From Adiantum capillus-veneris (lineage: Eukaryota; Streptophyta; Polypodiopsida; Polypodiales; Pteridaceae), in contig CM043962.1 of assembly GCA_014529385.2 (NCBI GenBank), forward strand, positions 90,565,180 through 90,627,179: DNA of 62,000 nt, written 5' to 3'. Within the stretch, counting starts at the first letter, position 1. Every line of letters starts with the position of its first letter. The position numbers and the translations under genes were made by a program. Below are positions 43,590-54,541 of the stretch, in pieces. Below the pieces are notes generated by a model. The model was not told the origin of the DNA, ran no database searches, and saw only the letters and a list, made by a program, of their open reading frames with translations.

Positions 43590-44760
43590 GACTATTATAG
43601 ACGCATTCAGTAAGCAAGCTCATTTCATTGTAGTAAGAAAGACCATCAAAGCTGAAGACATGGCAAAGATCTTTGTGGCACAAATTTTCAAACATCATGG
43701 TATGCCCAAAATGATCATAAGTAATTACGATCCGCTAATGATTAGTAATCTTTGGACAACATTTTTTATGAATCTAGGAACTACGCTAAATTTTTCCTTA
43801 GTTTATTATCCTTAGATGGATGGACGAAGCGAAATCGCTAACTCTACAAGCCTAGACATTTTGAAGTGTATGTGGAGCAGCCTCGAGGGTTCGAGGATCT
43901 AAATTTTAAAGACATGGGTACGAAGAAGATGTCATCACGGCTTGGCATCATCTGAGAATGACCAAGAAAGACACTTTGGATAACTACTGCGAGAGGTTTT
44001 GGGGTATCTAGATTCTATTTGCCAGTGTCCTCGTTTTAGAGGTCGCTTTGAAGGACCAGATTGAGCCGTTTTGCTGCGAGAGATTCAATGGTATTGTCTG
44101 CAATAGAAGTCTGATTCATTCAAAGACTTAGGAGGCATGCCAAACAAGGTTTTGGTATGCATGCCGGCTCATTGACCTATCTTACGGACAAGCCAGTGTC
44201 CAACTCAACAAGGCAAGTGTCTTCTAGGGAAGAGAAAGAACCAAGGGAAGCGGATGAAAGTTCATTTTAGAATTCCGAAGAAGTAAGGGAATTAGTTGAT
44301 AGTGCATCCGAGGGTTCCGACGAAGCAAGGGAATCTACTGATGGTTCATCAGAGAATTCTGAAGATTCAGATTGAGGTGCTAGTGGACAAGGGAGGCCAA
44401 CGGGTCACAAGGCACAAGAAAAGAATAGAAAGGTAAGCTAGGTCCACCGGAGAATTTGGTGAAGGGCACTTTTTGACTCTCGTTGCAAAGTTGATCGAGG
44501 AGGAGAACATTGCAAATTCTCTTCAGTTTTGAGCTGTACCTTGGAGCTTTTGGATTATTAGCAGTGTCTATGCCAAAAGTTACCGATGAATCAGTAGGTT
44601 GAATCTGGTGGTGTGCGGATTGCACAAGAGGGGAGCCACTCCACTCCCTTGTCACAGATTGCCTAGATTGAATAAAGTCACTAGTTTCTTCTTGAGATTT
44701 TGGGGATATCGACAGACTGACAGTATTTTGTGGAATGACTTTATGAACATATGTACATTG
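43590..44760 (+). pseudogene. scrambled G1-family gypsy relic (integrase, then gag, then 3' tail)
   Basis: At 43590-43880 the frame reads DAFSKQAHFIVVRKTIKAED, MAKIFVAQIFKHHGMPKM and, after a TAG, an integrase GRSEIAN block. At 43925-44110 follows a gag piece (AWHHLRMTKKDTLDNYCERF), closely like G1 gag, then a Ser/Glu-rich segment (44270-44375) and a stretch matching the G1 3' region (TGCACAAGAGGGGAGCCACT). The order is inverted relative to a normal element, so deletions or joining of two copies must have occurred. Confidence 0.75.
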
Positions 44761-44889
44761 AATTGGAAATTTCCTTGATTGATGTTGCTAAATTAGCTTT
44801 ATTAGAACAAAAAAAATAATTCTAAATGAATTATTGGAAGTACAAGTGAGAGGGTTTTTTCTCATTGGAGACATCTGAGTAGAGATATT

Positions 44890-45150
44890 TCTAGTGCGTC
44901 ATTCATAGTAATGACGGGAGCACTGTGAATGAGGAATTCCGTGAGGCCACCAAGAACGGTACTTCTGATGCGTCACATCGGATGGGTGACGGGGAGCATC
45001 GAGAAGAAGTATTCGACCATCTGGGAACGGACATCTGTTATGCGTCATAGGATGGGTGACATAGAGCATTGCGAAGTAGATTGTACCGTAAGTTCGGTGA
45101 GAAAGGACTAGGTGATGGGTATTCTTGATGCGTCACATGGTGTGTGACGG
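44890..45150 (+). repeat. imperfect ~80-bp tandem repeats with (G)ATGCGTCA motif
   Basis: GTGCGTCA at 44896, GATGCGTCAC at 44957, ATGCGTCATA at 45037 and GATGCGTCAC at 45128, each followed by GGATGGGTGAC or GGTGTGTGAC and GAGCAT/GGGCAT. Confidence 0.6.
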
Positions 45151-45686
45151 GGCATCGGAAAGGGAATATTTCATAGTCGGGAGGAAATTCCGAACTGTGT
45201 TAGAATTATGCACGAGGTTGAGCAAGCACTTGAATGAAGATAGGTTCAGAGGAAACTTTGAGGAAAAACGGATGTTTTCTGAGAAAACTGGATGCTTTTC
45301 AGAAAAGCAGACTCTTTTTCGTAAAGAGGTCTATGTTACCATTGCATCTGTGCATGAGACAACATTTAAGGACGCTTGGGTTGTGATTGTGTAAGCATTG
45401 TTTTCAGCTAGTTAGGTTTTACTGAGTTTTAAACAGGTTCAGACCATTTTTCAAAAGAGACCGGCCGCCCACTTACTAAGTGGGCAGGTGCAGTTAAATC
45501 ATAAGCAGCGAAAACCCAACGCCCCTATCCCTTGCTTTTTTTGGCAGCCCACGACCTCTCCCTCTCTCTTTTTGGCAAGGAAAAAAGCGATCCTCTCTCC
45601 TCAGCCCTAGGCGCCCCCCTCTCTGCCTTACTTTTGCCAGCAAGACCCGTGCTATTCCTGTCGGCTGTCAAGAGCTGTAAAAGCAA

Positions 45687-45689
<3 letters not shown>

Positions 45690-45725
<36 letters not shown>
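45690..45725 (+). repeat. (CT)n microsatellite
   Basis: About 18 CT units in unassigned sequence. Confidence 0.95.
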
Positions 45726-45727
<2 letters not shown>

Positions 45728-45782
45728 AGACACCCAGTAAAGGCCAACACTAGCAGCAAGAAGAGGCTGCCGCGTCCCCAAA

Positions 45783-46260
45783 TAGTTGGTCTAACGGTAA
45801 GGCTTTGGCCTCTCAACCTTTGGGTTGTGGTTTCAAATTCCCTGTTGGGTCACCTCTAGAGGGACACCTTGTGCTCACTTGGTGCTCACGTCGCTGGGGC
45901 TCTTGCCCTTGGACACTCGAGTGCATTCTCTGCCTGGGGTGGGTCACTTGAGGAGGAGGTTCCTAGCTGGTTGCTACGAGTTCTCTTTGTCGTTTCCAAC
46001 ACGTGGTGCATCAATTAGGTGGCCATGGTGATGCCTACGCGTGGCTCTTGCCCGATGGTAAGCGGCCCTTGCCCGGCCATGTTTCATGGCTAATAGTTGG
46101 CAGGGACAAGCACCTCCCCCTGTGGGCCCTCTGGTGCGTCGAAAAAAGAAGAGGAGGCTGTCGCAGATTTCAGCCATGAAGATGAGCCGCCAGTGATACC
46201 CATGGCTGCTCGGCGCTAGGAATAGGAAGCCTCGGCTTCCGAGTACCATGAAGTCTAATT
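45783..46260 (+). mobile_element. possible tRNA-derived SINE
   Basis: AGTTGGTCTAACGGTAAGG (45785-45803) resembles a tRNA/pol III A box (TGGYNNAANGG). 33 bases further, GGTTTCAAATTCCC (45827-45840) resembles a B box (GGTTCRANNCC) with one extra base. The segment between looks like an anticodon-arm remnant, but full tRNA pairing is not obvious, so a true tRNA gene is unlikely. The non-tRNA body would run to about 46260. No tail or target duplication was identified. Confidence 0.35.
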
Positions 46261-46373
46261 CTAGAACAAACGCGGTAATACATTTGGTTCAAGTGCTTGT
46301 ATAGACTTCTCCCCAGTAGTAAAGATAGGGAGAGGGGGGCAGCCCATCTTTAGGTCCCTACTATTATGTCTTG

Positions 46374-46380
<7 letters not shown>

Positions 46381-46435
<55 letters not shown>
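46381..46435 (+). repeat. (CT)n(AT)n compound microsatellite
   Basis: 15 CT units run directly into about 12 AT units. Confidence 0.95.
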
Positions 46436-46440
<5 letters not shown>

Positions 46441-46721
46441 AATTGATAAATGCTATTTATCTTAGTATATTTTTTATTGTTATGCGCTCCCGTTTTGTGA
46501 CAATTGAATTGAAGAGACGTGCTCTTTCATGTGTGTATTGTTAGAGACATGTAGAGAAAGATGAAATGTCTTCAGCATTTTGTCTGATGAATAATTTGTA
46601 CTTAGCTCATCTAGAAATCTGTTAGAGATTAGCGACATCTGGATGTGATGCCTAAGTGAATGAATGGGCATAGCAGTCAGAGGCCGAGGAGAGCAAAGAT
46701 CCCTATTTCCTCTGGAGGGCA

Positions 46722-46726
<5 letters not shown>

Positions 46727-46774
<48 letters not shown>
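46727..46774 (+). repeat. (CT)n microsatellite upstream of the LINE
   Basis: About 24 CT units. It may belong to the LINE's 5' untranslated region, whose start I cannot place. Confidence 0.95.
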
Positions 46775-46777
<3 letters not shown>

Positions 46778-46991
46778 GGAGGCAGCGCGCAGGGAGATTC
46801 TCTCTCTGCAGGTGACGCAACAGGTAGAACACAGGAATTGCAGTCACGAATTTTCAGAATACAGGACCTTCACTAAACAGCAGACAGACAGTCACAATAT
46901 AATTGGATATGCAGACAATAATGTACACATGACTGTGGTTACTGTGGTGGTTAATGCAGACAAGAATGTTCACATGAATGGTCAAACATAT

Positions 46992-47031
46992 GATGTATGC
47001 ATAATGTGGAATTGATGTATGCATAATGTGG
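46992..47031 (+). repeat. 18-bp direct repeat
   Basis: GATGTATGCATAATGTGG at 46992 and 47014, separated by AATT, 50 bp before the LINE ORF1. Confidence 0.85.
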
Positions 47032-47081
47032 TAGTGTGGACCCCTTGAGCTCGCTTTCGTTACATACCTGCAATAACAACA

Positions 47082-47978
47082 ATGACGAGTGCTTTAGAAA
47101 CTCAACTTAAAAGACTGATTACTGATGCAAAAAAAGAACTTGACAAAAGCCTAAACGTTGTCCAAAAGTCTCTCTTGGATCGCATCAACCGCCTAGAGGA
47201 AGAGAATGCGCATCTCAAAGTAGAGATTAAAGCCATTCAGGGATCAGAAGAACACGTGAAAAACGAAGTACAGAACTTGAAAATTGAATTAAAAAAGATT
47301 CAAGAACAGGGCCAGGAGGAAGGAGACTTCTCACCGGAGGTGATTTCAGATCTAGCAGATCTAAAGAGAGCTCATGAGTAACTCAAGCTGACGACGACTC
47401 TTGCGGTTGCAGAAACAGTGGAGAAGATTGAGGCCTCACATAAGACATGGGTAGATAGGGTAAAGAATGAAGTGAAACAAGAGGAGGAGGAGAAATGGAC
47501 AAAAGTGAATGGGAAAGCAAAGGCGGTCGCTATAAAAGAAATAGATCTCGTTAATGCTACACTAACGGAGGAGAGGATGCGTCAAGCCCGGAGGCTTAAT
47601 GTCAGGATCACGGGAATCAAGGAAGTAGAGGGTACTTCGCCAGAAGAGGATGGCGCTGCTCTATGTAAAATGTTGGGTTACAATGCAGATGAACCGGTCC
47701 CCTTTAATAAGGTATGGAGAGCAGGCAAAGACCTCACAAGGGAACGTGCCCTTATCCTTCAGTTTGAGAATGATGCAAAGAGGATTGCTTTTCTCAAGAA
47801 GCGAGTCATCTTGAGGGATCTAAAGGATAAGACCATATATATGGATGATGACCTTACCCAGGCACAAGTAGCCCATCGTAAACGACTTATGCCTAAAGTA
47901 ACAGTAGCTAGGGAAGCAGGCCAGAAAGCATTCTATAGGGATGGACACGTCTTCATTGAAGGGAAGATAGTCGCATAG
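47082..47978 (+). pseudogene. LINE ORF1 protein (coiled coil, RNA-binding type), one stop
   Basis: From ATG 47082 a coiled coil (LKRLITDAKKELDKSLN, INRLEEENAHLKVEIKAIQ) runs to a TAA at 47379. The same frame resumes and continues to 47976-47978. The second half contains RRLNVRITGIKEVEG and ALILQFENDAKRIAFLKKR, the layout of L1-type ORF1 proteins (RRM-like then C-terminal domain). Such proteins bind element RNA as trimers. If the TAA were a sense codon the protein would be 298 residues. Confidence 0.75.
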
Positions 47979-47991
47979 CGCCAGGCCACCT

Positions 47992-49105
47992 ATGGGCTGC
48001 AATGGAGCTTTATGGACACACCCAGGACGCTTAGAGGAAGTAATGCAAGGGCATGACATCATATTACTCACAGAGACACATCAAAGTCTAGAGCGAGGCC
48101 TACCCAGAATGGAGGGATACGAGTGGGAGTCAACTTACAGGAGGACCACGAGACAGAGTACTGCACGAGGATCAGGAGGTATAGCCATGCTTGTCAAGAG
48201 AGAGATGCGGGGGCAAGTCCACATAGTGGGTCGGGACCCAGATGCGAGATACATGTGGGTTTGCTTACACCTATCTGTGGGACGAGTATTATACATTGCA
48301 TTATGCTACTTCTCACCTAGAGGGTCGAGATATGCGACTTCTAAAGGAGAGGAGAATACTGAGAGTAGTGATAAGGAGGAGGAGGAGGAGACTATACCAA
48401 TAGGCGACTCACCCTACTCGGCTCTCTCTGAGGATATTATGCACTATTCCACTATGGGTGAGGTCCTCTTGATGTGGGACTTCAACGCCAGGACCCAGAG
48501 TAGGCAGTGTGAGATGTATGATATGGAGGACCCAGAGATGATGCTTGTTATGGAGACAGAGGATACAAGCGCCACCCGGATTTCTGATGACACTGGGCCA
48601 GACAACACTAGATATGGGCACCACTTACTAGAGCTCGGCGCCCGTCACCATCTCGTTATATATAACGGTGGGCTGGCTCCAGCGCATTGACATATGTCCA
48701 TTTGGGGGGGGATGGAGCACAATGGATTATGTACTTGGATCCAAAGAGGCAGCACAGGCGGTGACCTCCTTCACTATACCACAGTGCCCGATTGGGGCAG
48801 ATCACACATACCTATCTCTATCCTTTGCAGGTTCATCATGTACACCTGCCACACCGAGAGCCACGCATCACACCACGGTCTACTTCACACATGACCTGGC
48901 TGACATATATGAGCACCATGTCTATGATGGGCTACTCCAGATGGATCCTTCGGCACCCATGAGTACACTTACCGCTCAGCTCTCTTCATTGTTACACACA
49001 TCCGCCATTAGCAGTTTCCCCCACCACATGCATACAGGACATACGATGAGATCTGGGACCATGCCCCAGAACCGTTGGTATGATGATGAGTGCAGGGAGA
49101 TTTAG
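47992..49105 (+). pseudogene. LINE ORF2, APE endonuclease domain
   Basis: Starts 14 bp after the ORF1 stop with MGCNGALW (catalytic Asn motif), then HDIILLTETH (catalytic Glu), SGGIAMLVKREMRG, and LLMWDFNART where GDFNA is usual (Gly to Trp change). After a shift near 48680 the domain ends with STMDYVLGS and IGADHTYLSLSF (Asp-His pair). It nicks target DNA to start target-primed reverse transcription. An acidic insert (48355-48395) is unusual. A TAG at 49103 follows. Confidence 0.82.
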
Positions 49106-50582
49106 AGACGTCTTCGCAGACTGCAGGCTTTGGGAGAGATCACTGAGAGAGAGGCCAGACAGCAGATGCGGTCCCTTACATGCCGCAAACGGCGAGCATA
49201 TGAGGAGGCACAGTATTGGGATATGTATCATCTACCTATGAGCCGAGATGCCGCCACAGCGTGGCGAAGGATTAGAGAGCCTCGCTCTCCTACCCCCATA
49301 GAGGATCCGCATACATGGCACACATATGCTAAGAGTCTTTACCATGTACCTCATCAGCCTCCGATCCCCTAGCCATCAATATCCTGTCCTACCACATTGA
49401 CTTTCTTTACAGAAAGTATGGTACAGAGAGCCATTAGACGTCTACAGCATGGGAGATCAACAGATCATACAGGCATGCAGAGTGAGCACCTTATATATGC
49501 AGTTGATACACTTGCACCTTTTATTGCCCGCTTGTTTAACAGGGTACTAGCAGAGGGCTTCCCAGCAGAGTGGACCATGCACACCATAGCTCCTATTCAC
49601 AAAGCTGGGGACATGACAGACCTCGGGAACTACAGGACGATCATGATTGGTCATACATTGGCCAAACTATATGGGGTAGTACTAGAGGCAGAGCTGAGTA
49701 CACTTGCAGAGAGGGAGGGACTATGCACTCTAGGGCAGGCAGGTTTCAGACGGGCTTTCTCTACTATTGATCATATCTTCACTCTCCGTTGTCTGATTGA
49801 CCAGGCAAAGGCGAGGAAGAAGAGGCTATATTGCTGCTTTGTGGATTTTCGCAAAGCCTTTGACACAGTACCACGGGAGCGCCTCTTTCATCGGCTTCAG
49901 TCTTTAGGGATACCCACGGAGATGATATGGGGCATCTATGCATTGTATGAGAAGGTACTGGGTCGAGTACGTTGTTCAGGAGGTCTATCTGAGACCCTTG
50001 CTAGCACTATTGGTGTGAAGCAAGGATGCCCACTGTCTCCCACTCTCTTTGGGCTCTACATCGACGAGGTAGCTGACTTCATCATACACAGAGGAGGAGG
50101 AGGAGTTGACATCTCAAGTACACTTGTCCATGTTATGCTATATGCTGATGACATCATTCTAGTGTCTGAGTCACAGGCGGGACTCCAGTTACACCTACAG
50201 GCTCTAAATGATTTCTGTACACAGAGAGGGCTGTCAGTGAACCTTGGGAAAACCAAGGTTATGATATTTTCACACATCTGGACACATTAGACGACAGGCG
50301 ATCTTCACCCTTACAGGAGGCCAGATTGAGGTGGTGGATTCATATGTATACTTGGGTATCACATTTGCTAGCACAGCGGGATGCTTCTCTATGACAAGAG
50401 CAGCGAGGGATAGATTGACACGAGGATATGCTGCTCTGGACATGCTTGAGCGACAGTGTCATCAGACACACTTTCAGGAACCCCGCACAAAGGGGTGGCT
50501 TTTTGATACTTTGGTCACACCAGCATTGATGTATGCAGCGGCAGTTTGGGCACCTGGGCTCTCTACTTCCTTTTGGACATAG
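49106..50582 (+). pseudogene. LINE ORF2, reverse transcriptase domain
   Basis: A linker with Arg-rich helices precedes RT, which includes TIAPIHKAGDMTDLGNYR, CCFVDFRKAFDTVPRERLF, VKQGCPLSPTLFGLYIDE and the catalytic LYADDIILVSES. Stops: TAG 49370 in the linker and, after a frameshift near 50270, TAG 50580 in the thumb region (SYVYLGITF lies between). The core 49397-50270 is uninterrupted. Confidence 0.9.
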
Positions 50583-51713
50583 ATTGAGAGACCACAGATC
50601 TTGATGTTCTCACGGGTGATTCGCAGTAAACCTTCAGTACCACATGACATTATTAGAGCAGAGTTTGCTGCCCCGCCCATGCTAGTAGAGGCTCTCTTCC
50701 AGGTGGTCTGCTTTATTCACAGAGTACGAGATATGGACCCTGATAGACTATCTCGTAGAGCTTTTGAGGCATCTAGACAACTAGCGGAGGATGGTGACAC
50801 AGGATCATGGTATGCACAAATGATACAGTTATTGACTCGATGTGGGTGGGACATAGACCACTTACCACCTCTTCAGTACGATCCAGATGCCCCACATATA
50901 CAGCTCTCACATAGTGAGAGGAACAGAGTTATGAGACAGCACCTATTACAGCGATACACGACACGGACCTGGATCACACCCCACCAGCCCTTGCCCACGA
51001 AGATGCTATACTACAGAGACTCCTTTATGAGCATCTCCGAGGATGGATTTATCCAGAGACCTAGATATATGGATGTATACATGCCCCACAGTGCCCGAGT
51101 GGCGATTGGCCAGCTCAAAGTATCATCACACCAGCTTGAGATTGAGGCAGGCAGAGCGGCACGGGTCATTAGAGCAGAGAGGATCTGCAGACTATCTCAG
51201 GAGGAGGTTGAGAGCGAGGAGCATTACGTATGCAGGTGCAGAGCATACAGTGACATCAGAGATAGATACACTTCCTTGTTCAGTGGACACCCCACACTAC
51301 GCCAGATCATGGAGTCTACAGACCAGCGCCGATTTGGCCAGTTCTTGACGGAGATACAGCGTCATAGGGAGATGCTACTACAGGATCCTATTACAGGGAG
51401 GGAGAGACGGCAGCTCCAGCTCACTGACTTCTTTCAGAGATCTACTACAGTGCATATACCGACACAGGAGGGGGTTACCTTTCGGCGAGCTGAGGACCTC
51501 CGAGCCAGACGGAGACCGAGAGCATCTGGTTACCAAACACTTGTACTACATGAGAGGGAGATTGTAGAGATTCGGGCTCGTCATCATCGCCGTATCCAGG
51601 AGCAGATCGCTCATTTACATCTACATCTGAAGATCATGCTACAAGGGATTTTTACTTCGCCATCGCCTATGTATCAGATATTACATCCTCATTATGGGAC
51701 TGGATGGAGCTAG
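50583..51713 (+). pseudogene. LINE ORF2, C-terminal region with Cys/His motif
   Basis: 370 open codons from 50601. They carry CRLSQEEVESEEHYVCRC, a C-x-EE-H-x-C type zinc motif, followed by AYSDIRDRYTSLFSG. A basic tail (FRRAEDLRARRRPR) precedes the stop at 51711-51713. Many LINE ORF2 proteins end with such a zinc region; here it is long and contains no RNase H. Continuous with the RT frame apart from TAG 50580. Confidence 0.8.
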
Positions 51714-51937
51714 CTAGTTTGCATTGCATTCTTGTACACCCCTACGCATATATTTCACATACCCTTAGTGTTAGTGCTCCATCTCCCACCCCACTCCACT
51801 CATCACTCCTATCCTGCTAGTTCAGTCCTATTTTATTTTATTTCATGTTATATTTTGTCCTTTTTCTGGTCACCGAGAGGGCATTGACAGTTGTACATCG
51901 ATTTTGTCTCATAGGTCGAGTTCGGCCTCTAGTCTGT

Positions 51938-51970
51938 TAATAAAGCTTTCTTTCTTTCTTTCTTTCTTTC
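51938..51970 (+). terminator. LINE polyadenylation signal and (CTTT)n tail
   Basis: AATAAAG at 51938 is followed by a tetranucleotide tail of about seven CTTT units, where L1-type LINEs have poly-A. Microsatellite 3' tails are known in several other LINE clades. Confidence 0.7.
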
Positions 51971-51971
51971 A

Positions 51972-53093
51972 TCTTGTAGAGTGCTGTGATCACGAACAAA
52001 GTGAGTGGATATTGTGCGTGCAAGTGAATGAGACTGAGAGAAGGAGAGAGAAGAGATACGACACCGAGAGGTTGTAAAACCCTCCTCCGAAGGCCCCACT
52101 CTCGTCGGTGAGAGTGGTCTACTTTGATTGCACAAAGTGTACAATGCGTATGCAATGGACAGATGAAATGGGACTGTGCCGATGACGACGACGTTGATGA
52201 CGACTGCGACTTAGGCTGAAATCTGTGATCTTCTTGGTGGCTGAAAATGATTGTTTCTCGCTGGTTTTATGGCTGAAATTGACTGTCCTTGTTGGGGCTG
52301 AAATGATGATGAAAAACGCTGGTCTTCCTGCTCTTTATGCTGCGTTTTTGGAGAGAGACTCTTGGCTGAAAAACGCTGTGGCAGCAGATGACTTCTTGCT
52401 GAAAATGGCAGCTTTCCAAGCGTTAGTAAATCCTTACCCTGCAGTGGTAACACTGCTGCAAATTGCTGATGAAATCGCTGAACTTGCTGAGGTTTTCCTG
52501 GCATTAGTAGTGGCTGAAAAACGGTGAAGTGTTCAGGATAAAAACGCTAGCCTTCAAGCTTTGCTGGCGATGTCTGCATGGGAGGCATAACGCTAGGGCA
52601 TGCGAGAAGAGGGGCGATCCCAAGATGATGATGATGCGGGGGAATGGGCCTCACCAAGTTGCTTGGAGAGGGTCTTGCTAAGAGAGGGAGGGAACACCTG
52701 TTGCTTGGTAGCCTGCTGTACTCCTTGGCTCATCTGCCAATTTGTGTTAACTTGGGTTTGCTTATATATTAACTTACCCAATTTGCCCTACTGAGTACCC
52801 AACAAAAGTCACTTAATAAATAAGTGAAAAATGTTAAATATAGGGAGAAATAGATTAAAGTCACTTGAAAAATCCCCAAACTGTCTCTGATGGAATCTGA
52901 TGGAAATGCTTATGCTTATGCTTATGCAACCAGAGGATATGCATCTACTCTAAGTGACTGGGCATGCACGGTCTACGAATAGTTTCACAAAAGTGCCAGA
53001 TCACTGCTAATCTAACTTGACTGAACTTGACGGAAACCCTGTTATGGTGTAGCTTGTCCATGGACACATAGGGTTGGGATGTGTCACGTGACA
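51972..53093 (-). repeat. G4 3' LTR (left), first 99 bp missing
   Basis: 1122 bp collinear with 58483-59566. The stretch equivalent to 58384-58482 is replaced by the LINE tail. It keeps a 37-bp segment (52753-52789) with CTTATATATTAAC, absent from the other LTR. Confidence 0.92.
52762..52768 (-). promoter_or_regulatory. TATA-like box in G4 3' LTR only
   Basis: TATATAA on the minus strand (plus TTATATA). The 37-bp segment carrying it is deleted in the 5' LTR at 59262, the one that would drive this copy. Confidence 0.5.
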
Positions 53094-53104
53094 TCCCCTC
53101 CTTT

Positions 53105-54528
53105 TTAAAGTGAGGTACTGGTACCGAGCTGCATGGCTTCCTTGTAGTCTGCCAACAACTCTGGATAATCCTTGAAGAACTCTTCGTCTACCCACACCGC
53201 TTTATGGGTTCCTCGATCTTTGAATTTCCAAAAATACTATCGTACTTGTTTCTTCGAACCATGGCGAAGCTGATGCAACAAGACTTGCTCTGGCTCCATG
53301 ACTTCAATTTCATCGTTGATCTCCGGTTCTTCTTCCGAAACGTCCTTTGGAGGCGTTCCCTGAAACACTTTCAACCAAGAAACATGGAAAACGTTGTGCA
53401 TTGACCATGAGTTAGGCAACTTCAATTTCATTGAAACCTCATTAATCTTTTTGATGACTGGAAATGGACCATACATACGAAAAGATAACTTAGGACATTT
53501 CTTTCCAACTTGCTTAAGACACTGTTTTATAATTCGTAGATACACCCAATCTCCTTCCTTGATCGAGACCTCCTGAGGATGCTTGTTAGCCTGTCGAGAA
53601 TAAGATTCCTGAGCCTTGCTTAGCCGAAGCTTCACACTCTCAGAAATCTCATCCAATGACTGACTCTCAGCATTGGCATCAGGCATTTGACTGACCGATC
53701 GAGTCAACAGTGACTGGAATCGGCGGCCAAAAGCTGCCTCATACGGAGTTCGACCAATAGCAGAAGAGAAGGAATCATTGAGAATAGCCTGAACCAATGG
53801 AAGATAGAGCTCCCATTGAGACTGCTGGTCATGAATATAAGATTTTAATACATCGAAAGCCAACTGGTTATAAATTTCTGTTTGACCATCTGACTGTGGA
53901 TGAAAAGCGGATGAAAAATTCAACTTTGTGCCAAAATTTTCAAAAAGTGCACGCCAAAAGTTGGACGTAAACATAACATCCCTATCTGAAACAATGGACT
54001 TTGGCAAACCATAGAGGGGGTACCAATGCTTTATGAACAATCGTGCAACATCTTGTGCAGTAACTATGGCCTTACAAGGAATCAACATGCAAAATTTGCT
54101 GAAACGATCAACAATAGTTAAATATTGAGTGTTCCTTGAATGCTGACTTGGTGGTAAGTTAGTCACAAAATCCATAGAGATATCTTGGGAATAGGCAGCG
54201 GAAGCAAGAGGCCTTGCTGCTTAGCTCGAGGAGCTTTTACTTTTTGACATATAGTGCAATGTGTGACATAACTAAACACATCTTTACGCATTTTAGGCCA
54301 ATAGAAAAATCGTTCAATCTTTTTCAATGTGGTGTTCATACCCCTGTGCCCACCCGTGAGAGAATCATGTGCATCATGCAATATGGCTGGCCTGAGAGAG
54401 GGCAACACACATAGACGCTGATGAAAAAATAACAATCCATCACGAATGAGATAGTTGCTAGGCCCTTGGGAAGCAAGAGCCTGCAACCAATACTTACCAA
54501 ACTCCGAATTTGCATACTGATTCTTCAT
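53105..54528 (-). pseudogene. G4 integrase with degenerate chromodomain-like tail
   Basis: The frame 54163-54528 holds the zinc part (TGGHRGMNTTLKKIERFFYW, THCTICQKVK). After a shift, 53237-54175 holds the core with MDFVTNLPPS (first Asp), IVSDRDVMFTSNFW and FHPQSDGQTEIYN, the C-terminal KLRLSKAQESY and GPFPVIKKINEV. A TAG at about 53234 precedes FWKFKDRGTHKAVWVDEEFF, a chromodomain-like end. All three catalytic residues appear present. Confidence 0.88.
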
Positions 54529-54541
54529 GCTGTCAAAAGAC

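Larger units (their letters stand above)
47082..51970 (+). mobile_element. non-LTR retrotransposon (LINE) with APE endonuclease and (CTTT)n tail
   Basis: Two open frames in classical order: ORF1 (coiled coil plus RNA-binding-like domain), then ORF2 with APE-type endonuclease, RT and a C-terminal Cys-rich region. No RNase H. It ends with AATAAAG and a (CTTT)n tail at 51943-51970, joined directly to a gypsy LTR (from 51972). The 5' boundary is uncertain, so some untranslated sequence before 47082 belongs to it. Three frame-preserving stops and two frameshifts break ORF2 and one stop breaks ORF1. Confidence 0.9.

Noticed and set aside
45783-45855. Functional tRNA gene
   Set aside because: Only box-like motifs fit; a regular cloverleaf with a 7-bp acceptor stem was not found.
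52225-52527. 100-codon plus-strand frame, also at 58736-58981
   Set aside because: It occurs in both G4 LTRs and has no family motif; LTR shadow frame.
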